A stretch of DNA of 64,000 nucleotides from Paranoxybacillus vitaminiphilus (GTDB taxonomy: Bacteria; Bacillota; Bacilli; Bacillales; Anoxybacillaceae), in assembly GCF_003259935.1 (NCBI RefSeq), contig NZ_QLMH01000003.1, forward strand, positions 156,628 through 220,627, given 5' to 3'. A model generated the notes under the pieces. That model was not told the DNA's origin and made no database searches. It saw nothing but the letters and a program-made list of their open reading frames with translations. The number at the start of each line of letters is the position of its first letter. Position 1 is the first letter of the stretch. The position numbers and the translations under genes were made by a program. Of the stretch, positions 8,598 to 17,810 are shown in pieces.

Positions 8598-9110
8598 ATG
8601 AGTGTTACAGAACATAAAAAAGAAGCCCCGCGCCGTGTAAAATGCAAAGTGATTACGATTAGCGATACGAGAACGGCGGATACAGACAAGAGCGGAAAGC
8701 TAATGATGCAGCTCTTGAAAGAAGCAGGGCATGAAGTGATTGACTATGAAATTGTGAAAGACGAAAAAACGGCGATCCGTGAAGCGATTTTGGCCGGCTG
8801 CGCAAATCGAAACATCGATGCGGTGTTAACAAACGGCGGAACGGGAATCGCGAGAAGAGATGTAACCATTGAAACGGTAAAAGAAATCATCGAAAAGGAA
8901 ATCGTCGGTTTTGGCGAGTTGTTCCGGATGTTGAGCTACACAGAAGATATCGGTTCAGCGGCGATATTGTCGCGGGCAATTGCTGGCGTTGCCAATGATA
9001 CGGCGATTTTTTCTACTCCGGGATCGACAGGGGCTGTGAAACTGGCGATGACGAAATTGATTTTGCCGGAAATTGGTCATGTCATCCGCGAAATCAGAAA
9101 AGATTTGTAG
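8598..9110 (+). CDS. moaB: Molybdenum cofactor biosynthesis protein MoaB
   Basis: A 170-residue MoaB/MogA-family protein that adenylylates molybdopterin before molybdenum insertion. The conserved TNGGTGIARRD pattern is at about residues 76-86, and ISDTRT near the N-terminus is also typical. The ATG at 8598 is preferred over that at 8592, which directly abuts AAAGGGTGG. No other molybdenum cofactor genes are nearby. Confidence 0.92.
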   Translation: MSVTEHKKEAPRRVKCKVITISDTRTADTDKSGKLMMQLLKEAGHEVIDYEIVKDEKTAIREAILAGCANRNIDAVLTNGGTGIARRDVTIETVKEIIEKEIVGFGELFRMLSYTEDIGSAAILSRAIAGVANDTAIFSTPGSTGAVKLAMTKLILPEIGHVIREIRKDL

Positions 9111-9118
9111 ATTTATAA

Positions 9119-9158
9119 AGGCAAAAGGCGGTCTTTCTTTCTGGAGCCGCCTTTTGCC
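9119..9158. terminator. Hairpin between moaB and the minus-strand gene
   Basis: GGCAAAAGGCGG (9120-9131) pairs with CCGCCTTTTGCC (about 9147-9158). The T tract is short on both sides, so it is a likely but not ideal shared terminator. Confidence 0.6.
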
Positions 9159-9170
9159 GTTCTCATAGTC

Positions 9171-9485
9171 TTATTGATGCATTCGCGAAGACACCGTTTG
9201 GTTCATGCGGTACCAAATCCACAAATCATTAATAATCGAAGCCAATTCGGCTATTTCCGAATTTAATGCGCATGAACGCACAAAATCATTTTCTTCTCCC
9301 AGCTCTGCCTGTTTTTGATTAATCAGCCTTTCAAGTTCAACAATTCGATCGGGAATTTTGCCGCGGATTTTCTCCCAATGAAGTAATATTGCGTGCTGTT
9401 CAGATTCGCTATATTCTTCCCACTCCTTTTTTAGTTTAGGAAGCGGAATGCCTAAACGTTCATCGTAAATAAACAAATTTTTCAT
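9171..9485 (-). CDS. Unrecognised 104-residue protein
   Basis: I do not recognise this protein. It is soluble and highly charged, with no signal peptide or membrane segment. Residues 45-90 look alpha-helical with heptad-like spacing (IVELERLINQKQAELG) and it is rich in Glu and Trp (EWEEYSESEQ, DLWIWYRM). A purine-rich site (GGAGATGGGGG) precedes the ATG on the minus strand. It lies alone between moaB and argG, divergent from argG. Base composition matches its neighbours, so it does not look recently acquired. Confidence 0.7.
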   Translation of the reverse strand: MKNLFIYDERLGIPLPKLKKEWEEYSESEQHAILLHWEKIRGKIPDRIVELERLINQKQAELGEENDFVRSCALNSEIAELASIINDLWIWYRMNQTVSSRMHQ

Positions 9486-9575
9486 TGTTAAACCCCCATC
9501 TCCATCACCTATTTCTATTTTACAAAAAAGTAAGAAAAAGAACCATTTTTGTATGCTAGTATTTTTATACTTTTT

Positions 9576-9593
9576 AATGAATAAGTATTGAAA
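9576..9593 (+). promoter_or_regulatory. Candidate ARG box 1 (ArgR/AhrC) at argGH
   Basis: AATGAATAAGTATTGAAA matches 13 of 18 positions of the ARG box (compared with CATGAATAAAAATTCAAG). It overlaps the proposed -35 box TTGAAA (9588-9593), so a bound repressor would block RNA polymerase. Confidence 0.6.
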
Positions 9594-9616
9594 TTTTATT
9601 AAAAAGTTGATAAAGT
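9588..9616 (+). promoter_or_regulatory. Probable argGH promoter
   Basis: TTGAAA (9588-9593), a 17-nt spacer and TAAAGT (9611-9616). It is flanked by two ARG-box-like sites. Confidence 0.5.
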
Positions 9617-9628
9617 AAAGCTATATTA

Positions 9629-9646
9629 TATGAATAAATATTAAAA
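9629..9646 (+). promoter_or_regulatory. Candidate ARG box 2 at argGH
   Basis: TATGAATAAATATTAAAA matches 14 of 18 ARG-box positions. It lies 53 bp (about five helical turns) downstream of box 1, a spacing that would let one hexamer contact both. Confidence 0.6.
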
Positions 9647-9689
9647 CAAAAGTATATTTATGTGAATTGTATGGAAGGGGAAGAATACG

Positions 9690-10898
9690 ATGGCAAATCC
9701 GAAGATTGTGTTAGCTTATTCTGGCGGTTTAGATACATCTGTTGCAATTAAGTGGCTTCAGGAGCGGGGGTATGACGTGATTGCCTGCTGCCTTGATGTC
9801 GGTGAAGGAAAAGACCTTGATTTTATTAAGGAAAAAGCGCTGAAAGTCGGAGCGGTTAAGTCTTATGTGATTGACGCCAAAGAAGAATTTGCCAATGAAT
9901 ATGCATTAGTAGCATTGCAGGCGCATGCGCTTTATGAAGGAAAATATCCGCTTGTTTCCGCGTTATCCCGCCCGTTAATCGCCAAAAAATTAGTGGAGAT
10001 CGCCGAGCTTGAGGGGGCGGTAGCGGTCGCACACGGCTGCACAGGAAAAGGAAACGATCAAGTGCGCTTTGAAGTATCAATTAAAGCATTAAACCCGAAT
10101 TTAGATGTTGTTGCGCCGGTACGTGAATGGAGCTGGTCGCGTGAAGAAGAAATTGAATATGCGAAAAAGCATAATATTCCGATTCCGATCGATTTGGACA
10201 GTCCGTTTTCAATTGACCAAAACTTATGGGGAAGAAGCAACGAGTGCGGTATTTTAGAAGACCCATGGGCGGCTCCGCCGGAAGAGGCATACGAATTAAC
10301 AGCGTCTCTTGAAAATACGCCGGATGTGCCGGAAATGATTGAAATCGGTTTTGAACAAGGTGTGCCAAAAACGTTAAACGGCAAAGAATATTCATTAGCA
10401 AAGCTCATTCTTGAGTTGAATGCGATTGCCGGAAAGCATGGCGTTGGCCGCATTGATCATGTGGAAAACCGCCTTGTCGGTATTAAATCCCGTGAAGTAT
10501 ATGAATGTCCTGGAGCAATCACATTAATTAAAGCGCATAAAGAGTTGGAGGACTTGACGCTTGTAAAAGAAGTGGCTCACTTTAAGCCGCTTATCGAACA
10601 AAAACTGGCGGAAGTGATTTACAATGGTTTATGGTTCTCGCCGCTCAAAGACGCGCTGTTAGCCTTCTTGAAGGAAACGCAAAAGAACGTGACAGGGGTT
10701 GTGCGTGTGAAATTGTTTAAAGGTCATGCGATTATTGAAGGACGTAAATCTGAATTCTCATTATATGATGAAAAACTGGCGACATATACAGCAGAGGATG
10801 AGTTTGACCATCAAGCGGCTGTCGGCTTTATTTCTCTATTCGGCTTGCCGACAAAAGTGTACAGCATGGTCAACAATAAGAAGAAGGTGAACGTGTGA
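9690..10898 (+). CDS. argG: Argininosuccinate synthase
   Basis: A 402-residue cytosolic enzyme joining citrulline and aspartate with ATP, the seventh step of arginine synthesis. The N-type ATP-binding loop YSGGLDTS is at residues 10-17, and [13 protein letters not shown] near 115 and [13 protein letters not shown] near 176 are the family signatures. The start ATG follows GGAAGGGG. It overlaps argH by 4 nt, so the pair is translationally coupled and probably arginine-repressed through the two upstream ARG-box candidates. Confidence 0.98.
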   Translation: MANPKIVLAYSGGLDTSVAIKWLQERGYDVIACCLDVGEGKDLDFIKEKALKVGAVKSYVIDAKEEFANEYALVALQAHALYEGKYPLVSALSRPLIAKKLVEIAELEGAVAVAHGCTGKGNDQVRFEVSIKALNPNLDVVAPVREWSWSREEEIEYAKKHNIPIPIDLDSPFSIDQNLWGRSNECGILEDPWAAPPEEAYELTASLENTPDVPEMIEIGFEQGVPKTLNGKEYSLAKLILELNAIAGKHGVGRIDHVENRLVGIKSREVYECPGAITLIKAHKELEDLTLVKEVAHFKPLIEQKLAEVIYNGLWFSPLKDALLAFLKETQKNVTGVVRVKLFKGHAIIEGRKSEFSLYDEKLATYTAEDEFDHQAAVGFISLFGLPTKVYSMVNNKKKVNV

Positions 10899-12268
10899 AA
10901 AAACTTTGGGGCGGACGTTTTACGAAAACAGCAGAAGAGTGGGTCGACGAGTTTGGCGCGTCGATCCCTTTTGATAAAGAATTAGTGGAGGAAGATATTG
11001 AAGGAAGCATCGCCCATGTGACGATGCTTGGAGAATGCGGCATTTTGCCAAAAGAAGACGTGGAGAAAATTAAATCGGGACTGCTTACTTTGTTGGAAAA
11101 AGCGAAAAAGCACGAGCTTGAGTTTTCGATAGCGTATGAAGATATTCACTTAAATATCGAAAAAATGTTGATTGACGAAATCGGCCCTGTCGGCGGAAAA
11201 CTGCATACGGGACGAAGCCGCAACGATCAAGTCGCCACAGATATGCATTTATATTTGCGCAAGCGGGTGAATGAAATTATTGAACTGATTAAAGAGCTGC
11301 AAACCGTGCTTGTGGAGAAAGCGGAGGAGCATGTTGAAACAATCATTCCCGGCTATACGCATTTACAGCGGGCGCAGCCCGTTTCATTTGCGCATCATTT
11401 AATGGCATATTTTTGGATGCTTGAACGTGATCGCGAGCGTTTTACAGAATCATTAAAGCGCATTAATCAATCACCGCTTGGCGCAGGTGCTTTAGCTGGG
11501 ACGACATTTCCGATTGACCGCCGCTTAACGGCTGAACTTCTCGGGTTTGACGGAATTTATGAAAACAGCATTGATGCGGTAAGCGACCGTGATTTTATTA
11601 TCGAGTTTTTAAGCAATAGCTCACTCCTTATGATGCATTTGTCGCGCTTTTGTGAGGAGCTAATTCTTTGGTCAAGCCAAGAGTTTCAATTTATTGAAAT
11701 GGATGATACGTTTGCAACAGGAAGCAGCATTATGCCGCAAAAGAAAAATCCCGATATGGCTGAATTGATTCGCGGCAAGACAGGACGGGTATACGGAAGC
11801 TTATTTGCCTTGTTGACGGTCATGAAAGGAACGCCTCTTGCTTACAACAAAGATATGCAAGAGGATAAAGAGGGAATGTTTGATACGGTCAAAACGGTGA
11901 CAGGTTCTTTGAAAATTTTTACTGGTATGATTGCGACAATGAAAGTCAATGCTGCTGTCATGGAGAAAGCAACAAAACAAGATTTCTCCAATGCAACCGA
12001 GCTTGCTGATTACTTGGCGGCAAAAGGGGTGCCTTTCCGCGAGGCGCACGAAATTGTCGGTAAATTAGTCTTAACATGCATTGAAAAAGGCATTTTCTTA
12101 GCTGACTTACCGCTTGCTGAATATAAGAAAGCATCGGAATTATTTGAAGCGGACATTTACGAAGCATTAAATCCATATACAGCAGTTAATCGCCGCAATA
12201 GTGCAGGCGGAACAGGATTTGCTGAAGTTCGTAAGGCAATTGAAAAAGCAAAAAAGCTTTTGCGTTAA
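10895..12268 (+). CDS. argH: Argininosuccinate lyase
   Basis: A 457-residue member of the fumarase/aspartase superfamily; it splits argininosuccinate into arginine and fumarate. The signature [11 protein letters not shown], carrying the catalytic serine loop, is at about residues 276-286, and HTGRSRNDQ is near residue 105. It starts with GTG, overlapping the argG stop (GTGA). No other arg genes are in the window, so the rest of the pathway is elsewhere. Confidence 0.98.
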   Translation: MKKLWGGRFTKTAEEWVDEFGASIPFDKELVEEDIEGSIAHVTMLGECGILPKEDVEKIKSGLLTLLEKAKKHELEFSIAYEDIHLNIEKMLIDEIGPVGGKLHTGRSRNDQVATDMHLYLRKRVNEIIELIKELQTVLVEKAEEHVETIIPGYTHLQRAQPVSFAHHLMAYFWMLERDRERFTESLKRINQSPLGAGALAGTTFPIDRRLTAELLGFDGIYENSIDAVSDRDFIIEFLSNSSLLMMHLSRFCEELILWSSQEFQFIEMDDTFATGSSIMPQKKNPDMAELIRGKTGRVYGSLFALLTVMKGTPLAYNKDMQEDKEGMFDTVKTVTGSLKIFTGMIATMKVNAAVMEKATKQDFSNATELADYLAAKGVPFREAHEIVGKLVLTCIEKGIFLADLPLAEYKKASELFEADIYEALNPYTAVNRRNSAGGTGFAEVRKAIEKAKKLLR

Positions 12269-12310
12269 CAAGCGCACAGATAACAATGGGGGATGAGGAA
12301 AGATAATAAA

Positions 12311-12358
12311 AAGAGGACAATCCGTTGAGCGAATGTTCGCCTTTTGGATTGTCCTCTT
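12311..12358. terminator. Bidirectional terminator between argH and the stress protein gene
   Basis: AAGAGGACAATCC (12311-12323) pairs perfectly with GGATTGTCCTCTT (12346-12358), with T-rich flanks on both strands. Confidence 0.88.
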
Positions 12359-12361
12359 GTT

Positions 12362-12817
12362 TTATTCCTCTAATTCTTTTTCTGTTCTTACAACAAGCAC
12401 ATCGCATTTTGCATAACGGGTAATGTGCTCGGATACGCTTCCGATTAGGAAACGTTCTACTGCGTTAAGGCCAGTTGCACCGCAAACGATTAAATCAGCC
12501 TCATATTTTGGGGCTACTTCTTTTGCGATTTTCACTTTTGGTGAACCGTATTCGATGTCAGTTATCACTTCTTTTACCCCGGCTTCAAGAGCTTGCTTCT
12601 TATAGTTTTCTAAAAGCTCTTTAGCATATTTTTCCGAGCGTTCCATGATTGAGCGATCGTATGCTTCAATTGTCGCTAAATTGCGAACATCAATAATATG
12701 AGAAAGAATCATGCTTGCATCATTTCGTTTCGCAATTTCAATCGCTTTTTTAAATGCCCATTCAGCCTCTTTTGAACCATCTACCGCTACTAAAATTTTC
12801 TTATAAGCCATATTCAT
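12362..12817 (-). CDS. Universal stress protein, UspA family
   Basis: A 151-residue single-domain UspA protein with the ATP-binding pattern G-2X-G-9X-G-S seen as GATG, nine residues, then GS (about residues 115-130), and the N-terminal ILVAVDGS. ATP-binding members act as homodimers in stress survival; the target here is unknown. Two ATGs (12817 and 12811) are possible; the first suits the GGGGGAGA site. It is monocistronic on the minus strand. Confidence 0.92.
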   Translation of the reverse strand: MNMAYKKILVAVDGSKEAEWAFKKAIEIAKRNDASMILSHIIDVRNLATIEAYDRSIMERSEKYAKELLENYKKQALEAGVKEVITDIEYGSPKVKIAKEVAPKYEADLIVCGATGLNAVERFLIGSVSEHITRYAKCDVLVVRTEKELEE

Positions 12818-12937
12818 ATCCCCATCTCCCCCTATATTGGATATAAATGTTACTCATAATTATAGTATAACATTTTTGGAAATAAAAAAAAACTAAGTAC
12901 GTAACAATATTTTTGCGAAAAAAAGGAGTGAAGGTGA

Positions 12938-13096
12938 TTGAAAAGAGAACGTGAAATTTTCTATTATGACGAAGAAGCAGCATTGGAGATTAGCCAGCAA
13001 ATTGCTAGTGCTTACCACAGCGGCATGGTCGATCGTGAGTATATTGAAAATCCGCATTATCGCAAAAAGGAACGACAAACCCTTGAGCTTGATTAA
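12938..13096 (+). CDS. Small acidic protein of unknown function (52 aa)
   Basis: A TTG start at 12938 sits 9 nt after GGAG in AAAAGGAGTG and opens a 53-codon frame ending TAA at 13094-13096. The product is charged, with a repeated-Glu N-terminal half (REIFYYDEEAAL) and a basic patch (HYRKKERQ). It has no signal peptide or membrane segment. I do not recognise it. Good initiation signals and compact placement support it being real. Copy A of the 48-nt repeat begins 2 nt after the stop. Confidence 0.6.
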   Translation: MKREREIFYYDEEAALEISQQIASAYHSGMVDREYIENPHYRKKERQTLELD

Positions 13097-13097
13097 A

Positions 13098-13145
13098 ATG
13101 AACCTCTCCCACCTATACTTCACTTAGAGGAGGGAGACTTCTCGG
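13098..13145 (-). repeat. 48-nt hairpin repeat, copy A
   Basis: Read on the minus strand it begins CCGAGAAGTCTCCC and ends GAGAGGTTCAT, matching copies B (33009-33054) and C (59257-59304). TCTCCC and GGGAGA arms can pair around an 11-15 nt loop. Reading with the upstream gene, it starts 2 nt after the stop codon and is followed 15 nt later by a long palindrome. Confidence 0.75.
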
Positions 13146-13160
13146 AAAAAATGTTAAAAT

Positions 13161-13260
13161 GGAGACTGTTTTGCTCTCACTGCAGTATATAATGCACCAC
13201 ACACATTTTGTGTTGCTTGCGGGGCTGACCATGAATTTTTGAGACAGCCCCGATTTTTTT
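13161..13260 (+). repeat. Long palindrome family member ending in a terminator hairpin
   Basis: The right end GCGGGGCTGACC...GAGACAGCCCC followed by T7 matches the right half of other family members. CGGGGCTG and CAGCCCCG form a perfect 8-bp stem. The left end GGAGACTGTTTTGCTCTCAC is a decayed left arm. It lies between the small gene and ytkK. Confidence 0.6.
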
Positions 13261-13334
13261 GAGCACAAAACATGTTCTTATCGCATTTTTATAGTAAAGT
13301 AAGGATATAAAGAGAATTATGAGGAGGAGTTGTT

Positions 13335-14093
13335 GTGCGGCATGCCCTCATCACTGCTGGAACAAAAGGATTGGGAAGAAAAGTAACGGAGAAGTTGCTT
13401 GAAAAAGGATACTCTGTGACTGTCAATTATAGAAGTGATGAGAACGCAGTCCAGTCATTAAAAGAAAAATACGGCCATATTTCGGAACGGTTGCAGTTTG
13501 TTCAAGGAGATGTAACAAAAAAAGAAGATTTGCATCGTTTAGTAGATGAGGCTTTCAATCGTTTTGGCAGAATTGATTTTTTAATTAACAATGCCGGTCC
13601 TTACATTTTTGAACGGAAAAAATTGGCTGACTATGAAGATGATGAATGGTATGAGATGATTGAAGGAAATTTGAGCGCAGTATTTCATCTGTTTAAAAAG
13701 ACAATTCCGATTATGAGAAAGCAACGGTTTGGGCGCATTATTACATATGGTTTTCAAGGAGCGGAAAGCGCGCCTGGATGGCTTCATCGCTCGGCGTTTA
13801 GCGCGGCAAAGGTCGGTCTTGTTTCATTGACAAAAACGATTGCTGTAGAAGAAGCAGAATATGGCATTACGGCAAATATGATTTGCCCTGGAAATATTTT
13901 AGGAGAAATGAAAGAGGCGACAATTGCTTACTCGCGGCTGTTTAAAGACACAACGACACCGATCGGCCGTTCCGGCACAGGGGAAGATATTGCACGTGTT
14001 GTCGCGTTTTTATGCGAGGAAGATTCTGATATGATCACAGGTACGGTCATTGAAATAACAGGCGGATTAGATGTCATTCATCGATATCGATAA
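13335..14093 (+). CDS. ytkK: SDR-family oxidoreductase YtkK with altered active site
   Basis: A 252-residue short-chain dehydrogenase/reductase fold. The cofactor loop is TAGTKGLG (residues 7-14), and the NNAG motif (85-88) is followed by PY. The usual catalytic Tyr of YxxxK is Phe155 here (AFSAAK, Lys159 kept), and the serine normally about 13 residues earlier is not evident (ITYGFQGA). The protein may therefore bind nucleotide without normal SDR catalysis. The start is GTG after GAGGAGGAG. It resembles FabG-like proteins, but the substrate is unknown. Confidence 0.85.
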   Translation: MRHALITAGTKGLGRKVTEKLLEKGYSVTVNYRSDENAVQSLKEKYGHISERLQFVQGDVTKKEDLHRLVDEAFNRFGRIDFLINNAGPYIFERKKLADYEDDEWYEMIEGNLSAVFHLFKKTIPIMRKQRFGRIITYGFQGAESAPGWLHRSAFSAAKVGLVSLTKTIAVEEAEYGITANMICPGNILGEMKEATIAYSRLFKDTTTPIGRSGTGEDIARVVAFLCEEDSDMITGTVIEITGGLDVIHRYR

Positions 14094-14114
14094 TATGAAT
14101 ATTTTTCCAAAAAC

Positions 14115-14143
14115 CACCTCATTCTAATGAATGAGGTGATTTT
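14115..14143 (+). terminator. Terminator after ytkK overlapping the next gene's ribosome site
   Basis: CACCTCATTC (14115-14124) pairs perfectly with GAATGAGGTG (14129-14138) around TAAT, followed by a T6 run. The 3' arm includes GAGGTG, which is also the only ribosome-binding site for the ATG at 14146. Confidence 0.8.
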
Positions 14144-14145
14144 TT

Positions 14146-14517
14146 ATGAAAAATTATGTCTTATTGTTGATTATATGTTCACTTTGGTTAGTCCCGTTTG
14201 CTGGGGCAGCTGATTTTCACAAAGGCAGTTTGTTTAAAATCAAACTTGTTGCTGATTATCAGAAAGTGGAATGTGAATATGCATTGCCGGCAAATTATAT
14301 GTGTAAAATAAATGGAAATGAACTTGAAGACAGGCAAGCAAGAAAACAACTGATGTTATTTTATCAACAGCTTCATCTTCACCATGGAATAAAGGCAGAA
14401 GAAATGGTTGCTCGTTTGCAAAATAAAGGATATAAAAATATTCAGTTTTTAGATGTGCGTTGGCTGGATGATCATGGACGTTTATTTACATGGAGATGGG
14501 AGAAAGATAATCATTGA
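14146..14517 (+). CDS. Small predicted secreted protein, unrecognised
   Basis: 123 residues with a clear signal peptide: Lys at residue 2, a hydrophobic core VLLLIICSLWLVPF and a probable cleavage after AGA near residue 21. The mature part of about 100 residues has two cysteines (near residues 44 and 53) that could form a disulfide, and many Trp/His near the end. I do not recognise the family. Its ribosome-binding site is buried in the ytkK terminator hairpin, so expression may need a transcript that disrupts that fold. Confidence 0.72.
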   Translation: MKNYVLLLIICSLWLVPFAGAADFHKGSLFKIKLVADYQKVECEYALPANYMCKINGNELEDRQARKQLMLFYQQLHLHHGIKAEEMVARLQNKGYKNIQFLDVRWLDDHGRLFTWRWEKDNH

Positions 14518-14638
14518 ACCAATCACCTTCTCCCTTCGTTTAGAATTAACGGTTTAAGATAAATTTCACGTTGATTAGTTTCCATATCAAACGGTTATGG
14601 ATATGCTATAAAAAAGCGTTAATTTAGGAGGAAACACG

Positions 14639-15760
14639 ATGAAAATTGGTGTTCCAAAGGAAATAAAAAATAATGAAAACCGTGTCGCGATTACGCCGGC
14701 TGGAGTGATGACTTTAGTTCAAGCAGGACATGAAGTATATATCGAAAAAGATGCCGGAAAGAGTTCAGGATTTTCTGAAGAAGAGTACGCAGCGGCAGGA
14801 GCAAAAATGGTTGAGACAGCAGAAGAAGCATGGTCAATGGAGATGGTCATGAAAGTAAAAGAACCGCTTCCTGAGGAATATCGTTATTTTCGTGATGGTT
14901 TGATTTTATTCACGTATTTGCACTTAGCGCCAGAACCGGAGTTAACGACAGCTTTAATTGATCATAAAGTAGTCGGCATTGCTTATGAAACCGTGCAGCT
15001 TTCGAATGGTTCGCTTCCGTTGTTAACGCCGATGAGCGAGGTAGCGGGGCGGATGTCGGTACAGATTGGCGCGCAATTTTTGGAAAAAACAAAAGGCGGA
15101 AAAGGAATTTTGCTTGGAAGCGTGCCGGGAGTAAGACGCGGTAAAGTGACGATTATCGGCGGCGGCGTAGCAGGAACAAACGCGGCCAAAATGGCAGTTG
15201 GTCTCGGGGCGGAAGTGACGATTATCGATTTAAATGCGGAGCGGCTTCGTCAGTTGGATGATCTTTTCGGAAATGACGTGACAACGCTCATGTCCAATTC
15301 TTATAATATTGCCGAATCGGTGAAGGATTCTGATTTAGTGATTGGCGCTGTGCTTATTCCTGGAGCAAAAGCACCTAAGCTTGTAACAGAAGAAATGATT
15401 AAATCGATGACTCCGGGCTCAGTTGTCGTTGACATTGCGATTGACCAAGGAGGCATTTTTGAAACAACCGATCGAGTGACAACTCATGACAATCCAACGT
15501 ATGTAAAACATGGTGTTGTTCATTATGCCGTTGCGAATATGCCTGGCGCTGTTCCCCGCACATCGACGTTTGCATTGACAAATGTAACGGTTCCGTATGC
15601 GCTGCAAATTGCCAATAAAGGATATCAAAAAGCATGTTTAGATAATCCGGCATTGTTAAAAGGAATGAATACGCTAAATGGATATGTCACCTATGCGGCG
15701 GTGGCAGAGGCTCATGGTTTGACATATGAGGATGCAAAAACATTGCTAGAACAGATGTAA
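14639..15760 (+). CDS. ald: Alanine dehydrogenase
   Basis: A 373-residue NAD-dependent enzyme interconverting L-alanine and pyruvate plus ammonia. It is needed in bacilli for alanine use and efficient sporulation. The N-terminal signature [14 protein letters not shown], Lys74 and His95 (family catalytic positions) and the Rossmann loop [11 protein letters not shown] near residue 174 are visible. Start ATG follows TTAGGAGG. It is monocistronic and ends in a long palindrome (15768-15870) facing a convergent peptidase gene. Confidence 0.97.
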   Translation: MKIGVPKEIKNNENRVAITPAGVMTLVQAGHEVYIEKDAGKSSGFSEEEYAAAGAKMVETAEEAWSMEMVMKVKEPLPEEYRYFRDGLILFTYLHLAPEPELTTALIDHKVVGIAYETVQLSNGSLPLLTPMSEVAGRMSVQIGAQFLEKTKGGKGILLGSVPGVRRGKVTIIGGGVAGTNAAKMAVGLGAEVTIIDLNAERLRQLDDLFGNDVTTLMSNSYNIAESVKDSDLVIGAVLIPGAKAPKLVTEEMIKSMTPGSVVVDIAIDQGGIFETTDRVTTHDNPTYVKHGVVHYAVANMPGAVPRTSTFALTNVTVPYALQIANKGYQKACLDNPALLKGMNTLNGYVTYAAVAEAHGLTYEDAKTLLEQM

Positions 15761-15767
15761 ATATAGA

Positions 15768-15870
15768 AGAAGGCTGCTTTGAAAGGTTTAGCCTCACGCA
15801 CCATCACAATCGTCGTATACGATATATGGCGGTTACGAGGTCTAAACCTTTGCTTGAGACAGCCTCTTTT
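15768..15870. repeat. Long palindrome family member at the ald 3' end
   Basis: Nested arms: AAAGGTTTAG (15782-15791) pairs perfectly with CTAAACCTTT (15842-15851), CCTC pairs with GAGG, and the outer GGCTG pairs with CAGCC before CTCTTTT. The apex has the palindrome TCGTATACGA. It probably also terminates ald and the convergent gene. Confidence 0.75.
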
Positions 15871-15875
15871 CACAT

Positions 15876-16970
15876 TTATATAATTTGAAGTTCTTTTGGA
15901 TATTTCGTTAAAATTTCTACCCCGTCTTTTGTAATAAACACATCATCTTCAATTCGCACACCACCGATAGCAGGAACATAAATGCCCGGTTCGATAGTGA
16001 AGACCATTCCTTGCTGTAATGGCGTTGTGTTTGTGCTGTTCATTGATGGGTATTCATGAACGTCAATACCTAATCCATGGCCGACGCGGTGTGTAAAATA
16101 TTCGCCGTATCCCGCTTGTTCAATCACTGTTCTTGCAGCTTTGTCAATTTGGCCAATTTCTACGCCCGGCTTGCAGGTGCGAATCGCTGCAATCTGTGCC
16201 TTTAATACTGTTTCATACATTTCCTTTTGTTGTCCGGTTACTTCACCGAAAGCGACCGTTCTTGTAATATCGGAACAATAGCCGTCAAGTACAACTCCTA
16301 AATCAAATAACACGAAATCTCCTTTTTTAATGCGGGCTAATCCCGGTACCCCATGTGGAGCAGCTGTTTTTTCACCTGTCAGTACCATCGTTGCGAATGA
16401 CATTTCTCTTACGCCTTTTTTCTTTAATTCAAACTCGATGGCTGCAATAACCTCCAATTCCGTTTTTCCTTCGGCGAGCGCTTTCACTCCTGTTTCTACG
16501 CCGAAATCGGCAAGTTCTGCTGCCTGGCGTAAAATTGCAATTTCTGTTTCATCTTTAATCATTCGCAGCTCTCTTAACTTTTCCTCGACATTCAAAAATG
16601 AAGCACCCGGGAAATAAGTATGTATTTGTTCATAGCGTTCCATTGTTAAATGGCTTTTTTCAACGGCAATTTTGCTAACGTGAATGTTCTGATGGTTTAT
16701 ATACTTCGAGATAAGCTCCCACGGATTGTCTATATCGCTATAGCCGATCACGTCGTAGATCCAGCCGGTTTGCTTTGCTTGCAATACTTCCATTTGCGGA
16801 CAAATTAAAAGCGGTTCTTTATCCGGAAAAGCGACTAAAGCAAGCAAACGTTCATGCGGATCGCTATGGAAATTGCTTAAATAAAAAACGTTTGGTGTTG
16901 ATGTGATAAAGGCAAAGGAAATGTCGTGTTCCTTTAACCAAATAGAAAGATTTTGCAATCGTTGATTCAT
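15876..16970 (-). CDS. M24 aminopeptidase P / Xaa-Pro dipeptidase-like
   Basis: A 364-residue protein with a creatinase N-terminal domain (1-130) and a pita-bread metallopeptidase domain. The five metal ligands are recognisable: Asp in LFDLGV, Asp in CSDITRT, His in GHGLGIDVHEYP, Glu in TIEPGIY and Glu in VRIEDDVF. It should cleave peptides with proline at the second position. The ATG at 16970 follows an AAGGATG-type site on the minus strand. It is monocistronic. Confidence 0.92.
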   Translation of the reverse strand: MNQRLQNLSIWLKEHDISFAFITSTPNVFYLSNFHSDPHERLLALVAFPDKEPLLICPQMEVLQAKQTGWIYDVIGYSDIDNPWELISKYINHQNIHVSKIAVEKSHLTMERYEQIHTYFPGASFLNVEEKLRELRMIKDETEIAILRQAAELADFGVETGVKALAEGKTELEVIAAIEFELKKKGVREMSFATMVLTGEKTAAPHGVPGLARIKKGDFVLFDLGVVLDGYCSDITRTVAFGEVTGQQKEMYETVLKAQIAAIRTCKPGVEIGQIDKAARTVIEQAGYGEYFTHRVGHGLGIDVHEYPSMNSTNTTPLQQGMVFTIEPGIYVPAIGGVRIEDDVFITKDGVEILTKYPKELQII

Positions 16971-17124
16971 TTTTTCACATCCTTTTATTGAGCATTTACT
17001 TTCAGAGTATCAATAATCGGCTTGCATGTAAACTAATTGACGGACATAATTGAAAAGAAGGAAATAGTTAATCCATGTCGAAACGTATAAGCGGGAATTT
17101 TAGCAAAGAAAGGGGAGGTTTGCA

Positions 17125-17805
17125 TTGAAACTTACGTACCATGGTCATTCTGTTGTCAAAATCGAAACAGGAGGCAAAACGATTTTTATTGATCCGTTTA
17201 TTACAGGAAACGGGGCAACGGATTTAAAAGCTGAAGATGTAAAAGTGGATGTTATTTTATTGACGCATGGGCATAACGACCATGTCGGCGATACGGTCGA
17301 CCTTGCTCTTCGCAATAATGCGCTTGTCGTTGCTCCTTATGAATTAGCTACGTATTTGAGCTGGCAAGGAGTTCATGCTCATCCGATGCATATTGGCGGA
17401 GCGCATCAGTTTGAGTTTGGAAAGGTAAAATTAACGCAGGCATTCCATGGCTCCAGCTATGTTGATGAAAATAAACAAATTATTTATACAGGTATGCCAT
17501 GTGGAATTTTGTTTTCTGCTGAAGGCAAAACGATTTATCATGCGGGAGATACAGCATTGTTCTCAGATATGAAGTTAATTGGTGAACGCAATCAAATTGA
17601 TGTCGCATTTTTGCCGATTGGCGATAACTTTACGATGGGACCGGAAGACGCGGCTCTTGCGGCGGAATGGCTTCAGGCGAAAATGGTTGTGCCGATTCAT
17701 TACAATACGTTTCCAGTCATTGAACAAGATCCAGAAAAATTTGTCGCTATGTTAAATGAAGGGATTGGAAAAATATTAAAAGCTGGAGAAAGTATTGAAC
17801 TATAA
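17125..17805 (+). CDS. ytkL: UPF0173 metal-dependent hydrolase YtkL
   Basis: A 226-residue metallo-beta-lactamase-fold protein with the binuclear zinc motif [11 protein letters not shown] (about residues 49-59), plus later metal ligands in YHAGDTALF and VPIHYNTFP. Substrate unknown. It starts with TTG, 6 nt after AGGGGAGG. It is followed by a long palindrome that supplies a strong terminator. Confidence 0.92.
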   Translation: MKLTYHGHSVVKIETGGKTIFIDPFITGNGATDLKAEDVKVDVILLTHGHNDHVGDTVDLALRNNALVVAPYELATYLSWQGVHAHPMHIGGAHQFEFGKVKLTQAFHGSSYVDENKQIIYTGMPCGILFSAEGKTIYHAGDTALFSDMKLIGERNQIDVAFLPIGDNFTMGPEDAALAAEWLQAKMVVPIHYNTFPVIEQDPEKFVAMLNEGIGKILKAGESIEL

Positions 17806-17810
17806 CGATA

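Noticed and set aside
13098-13145. Complete IS200/IS605 element at the 48-nt repeats
   Set aside because: No TnpA or TnpB frame, intact or broken, lies near any of the three copies. Only the resemblance to element ends remains.
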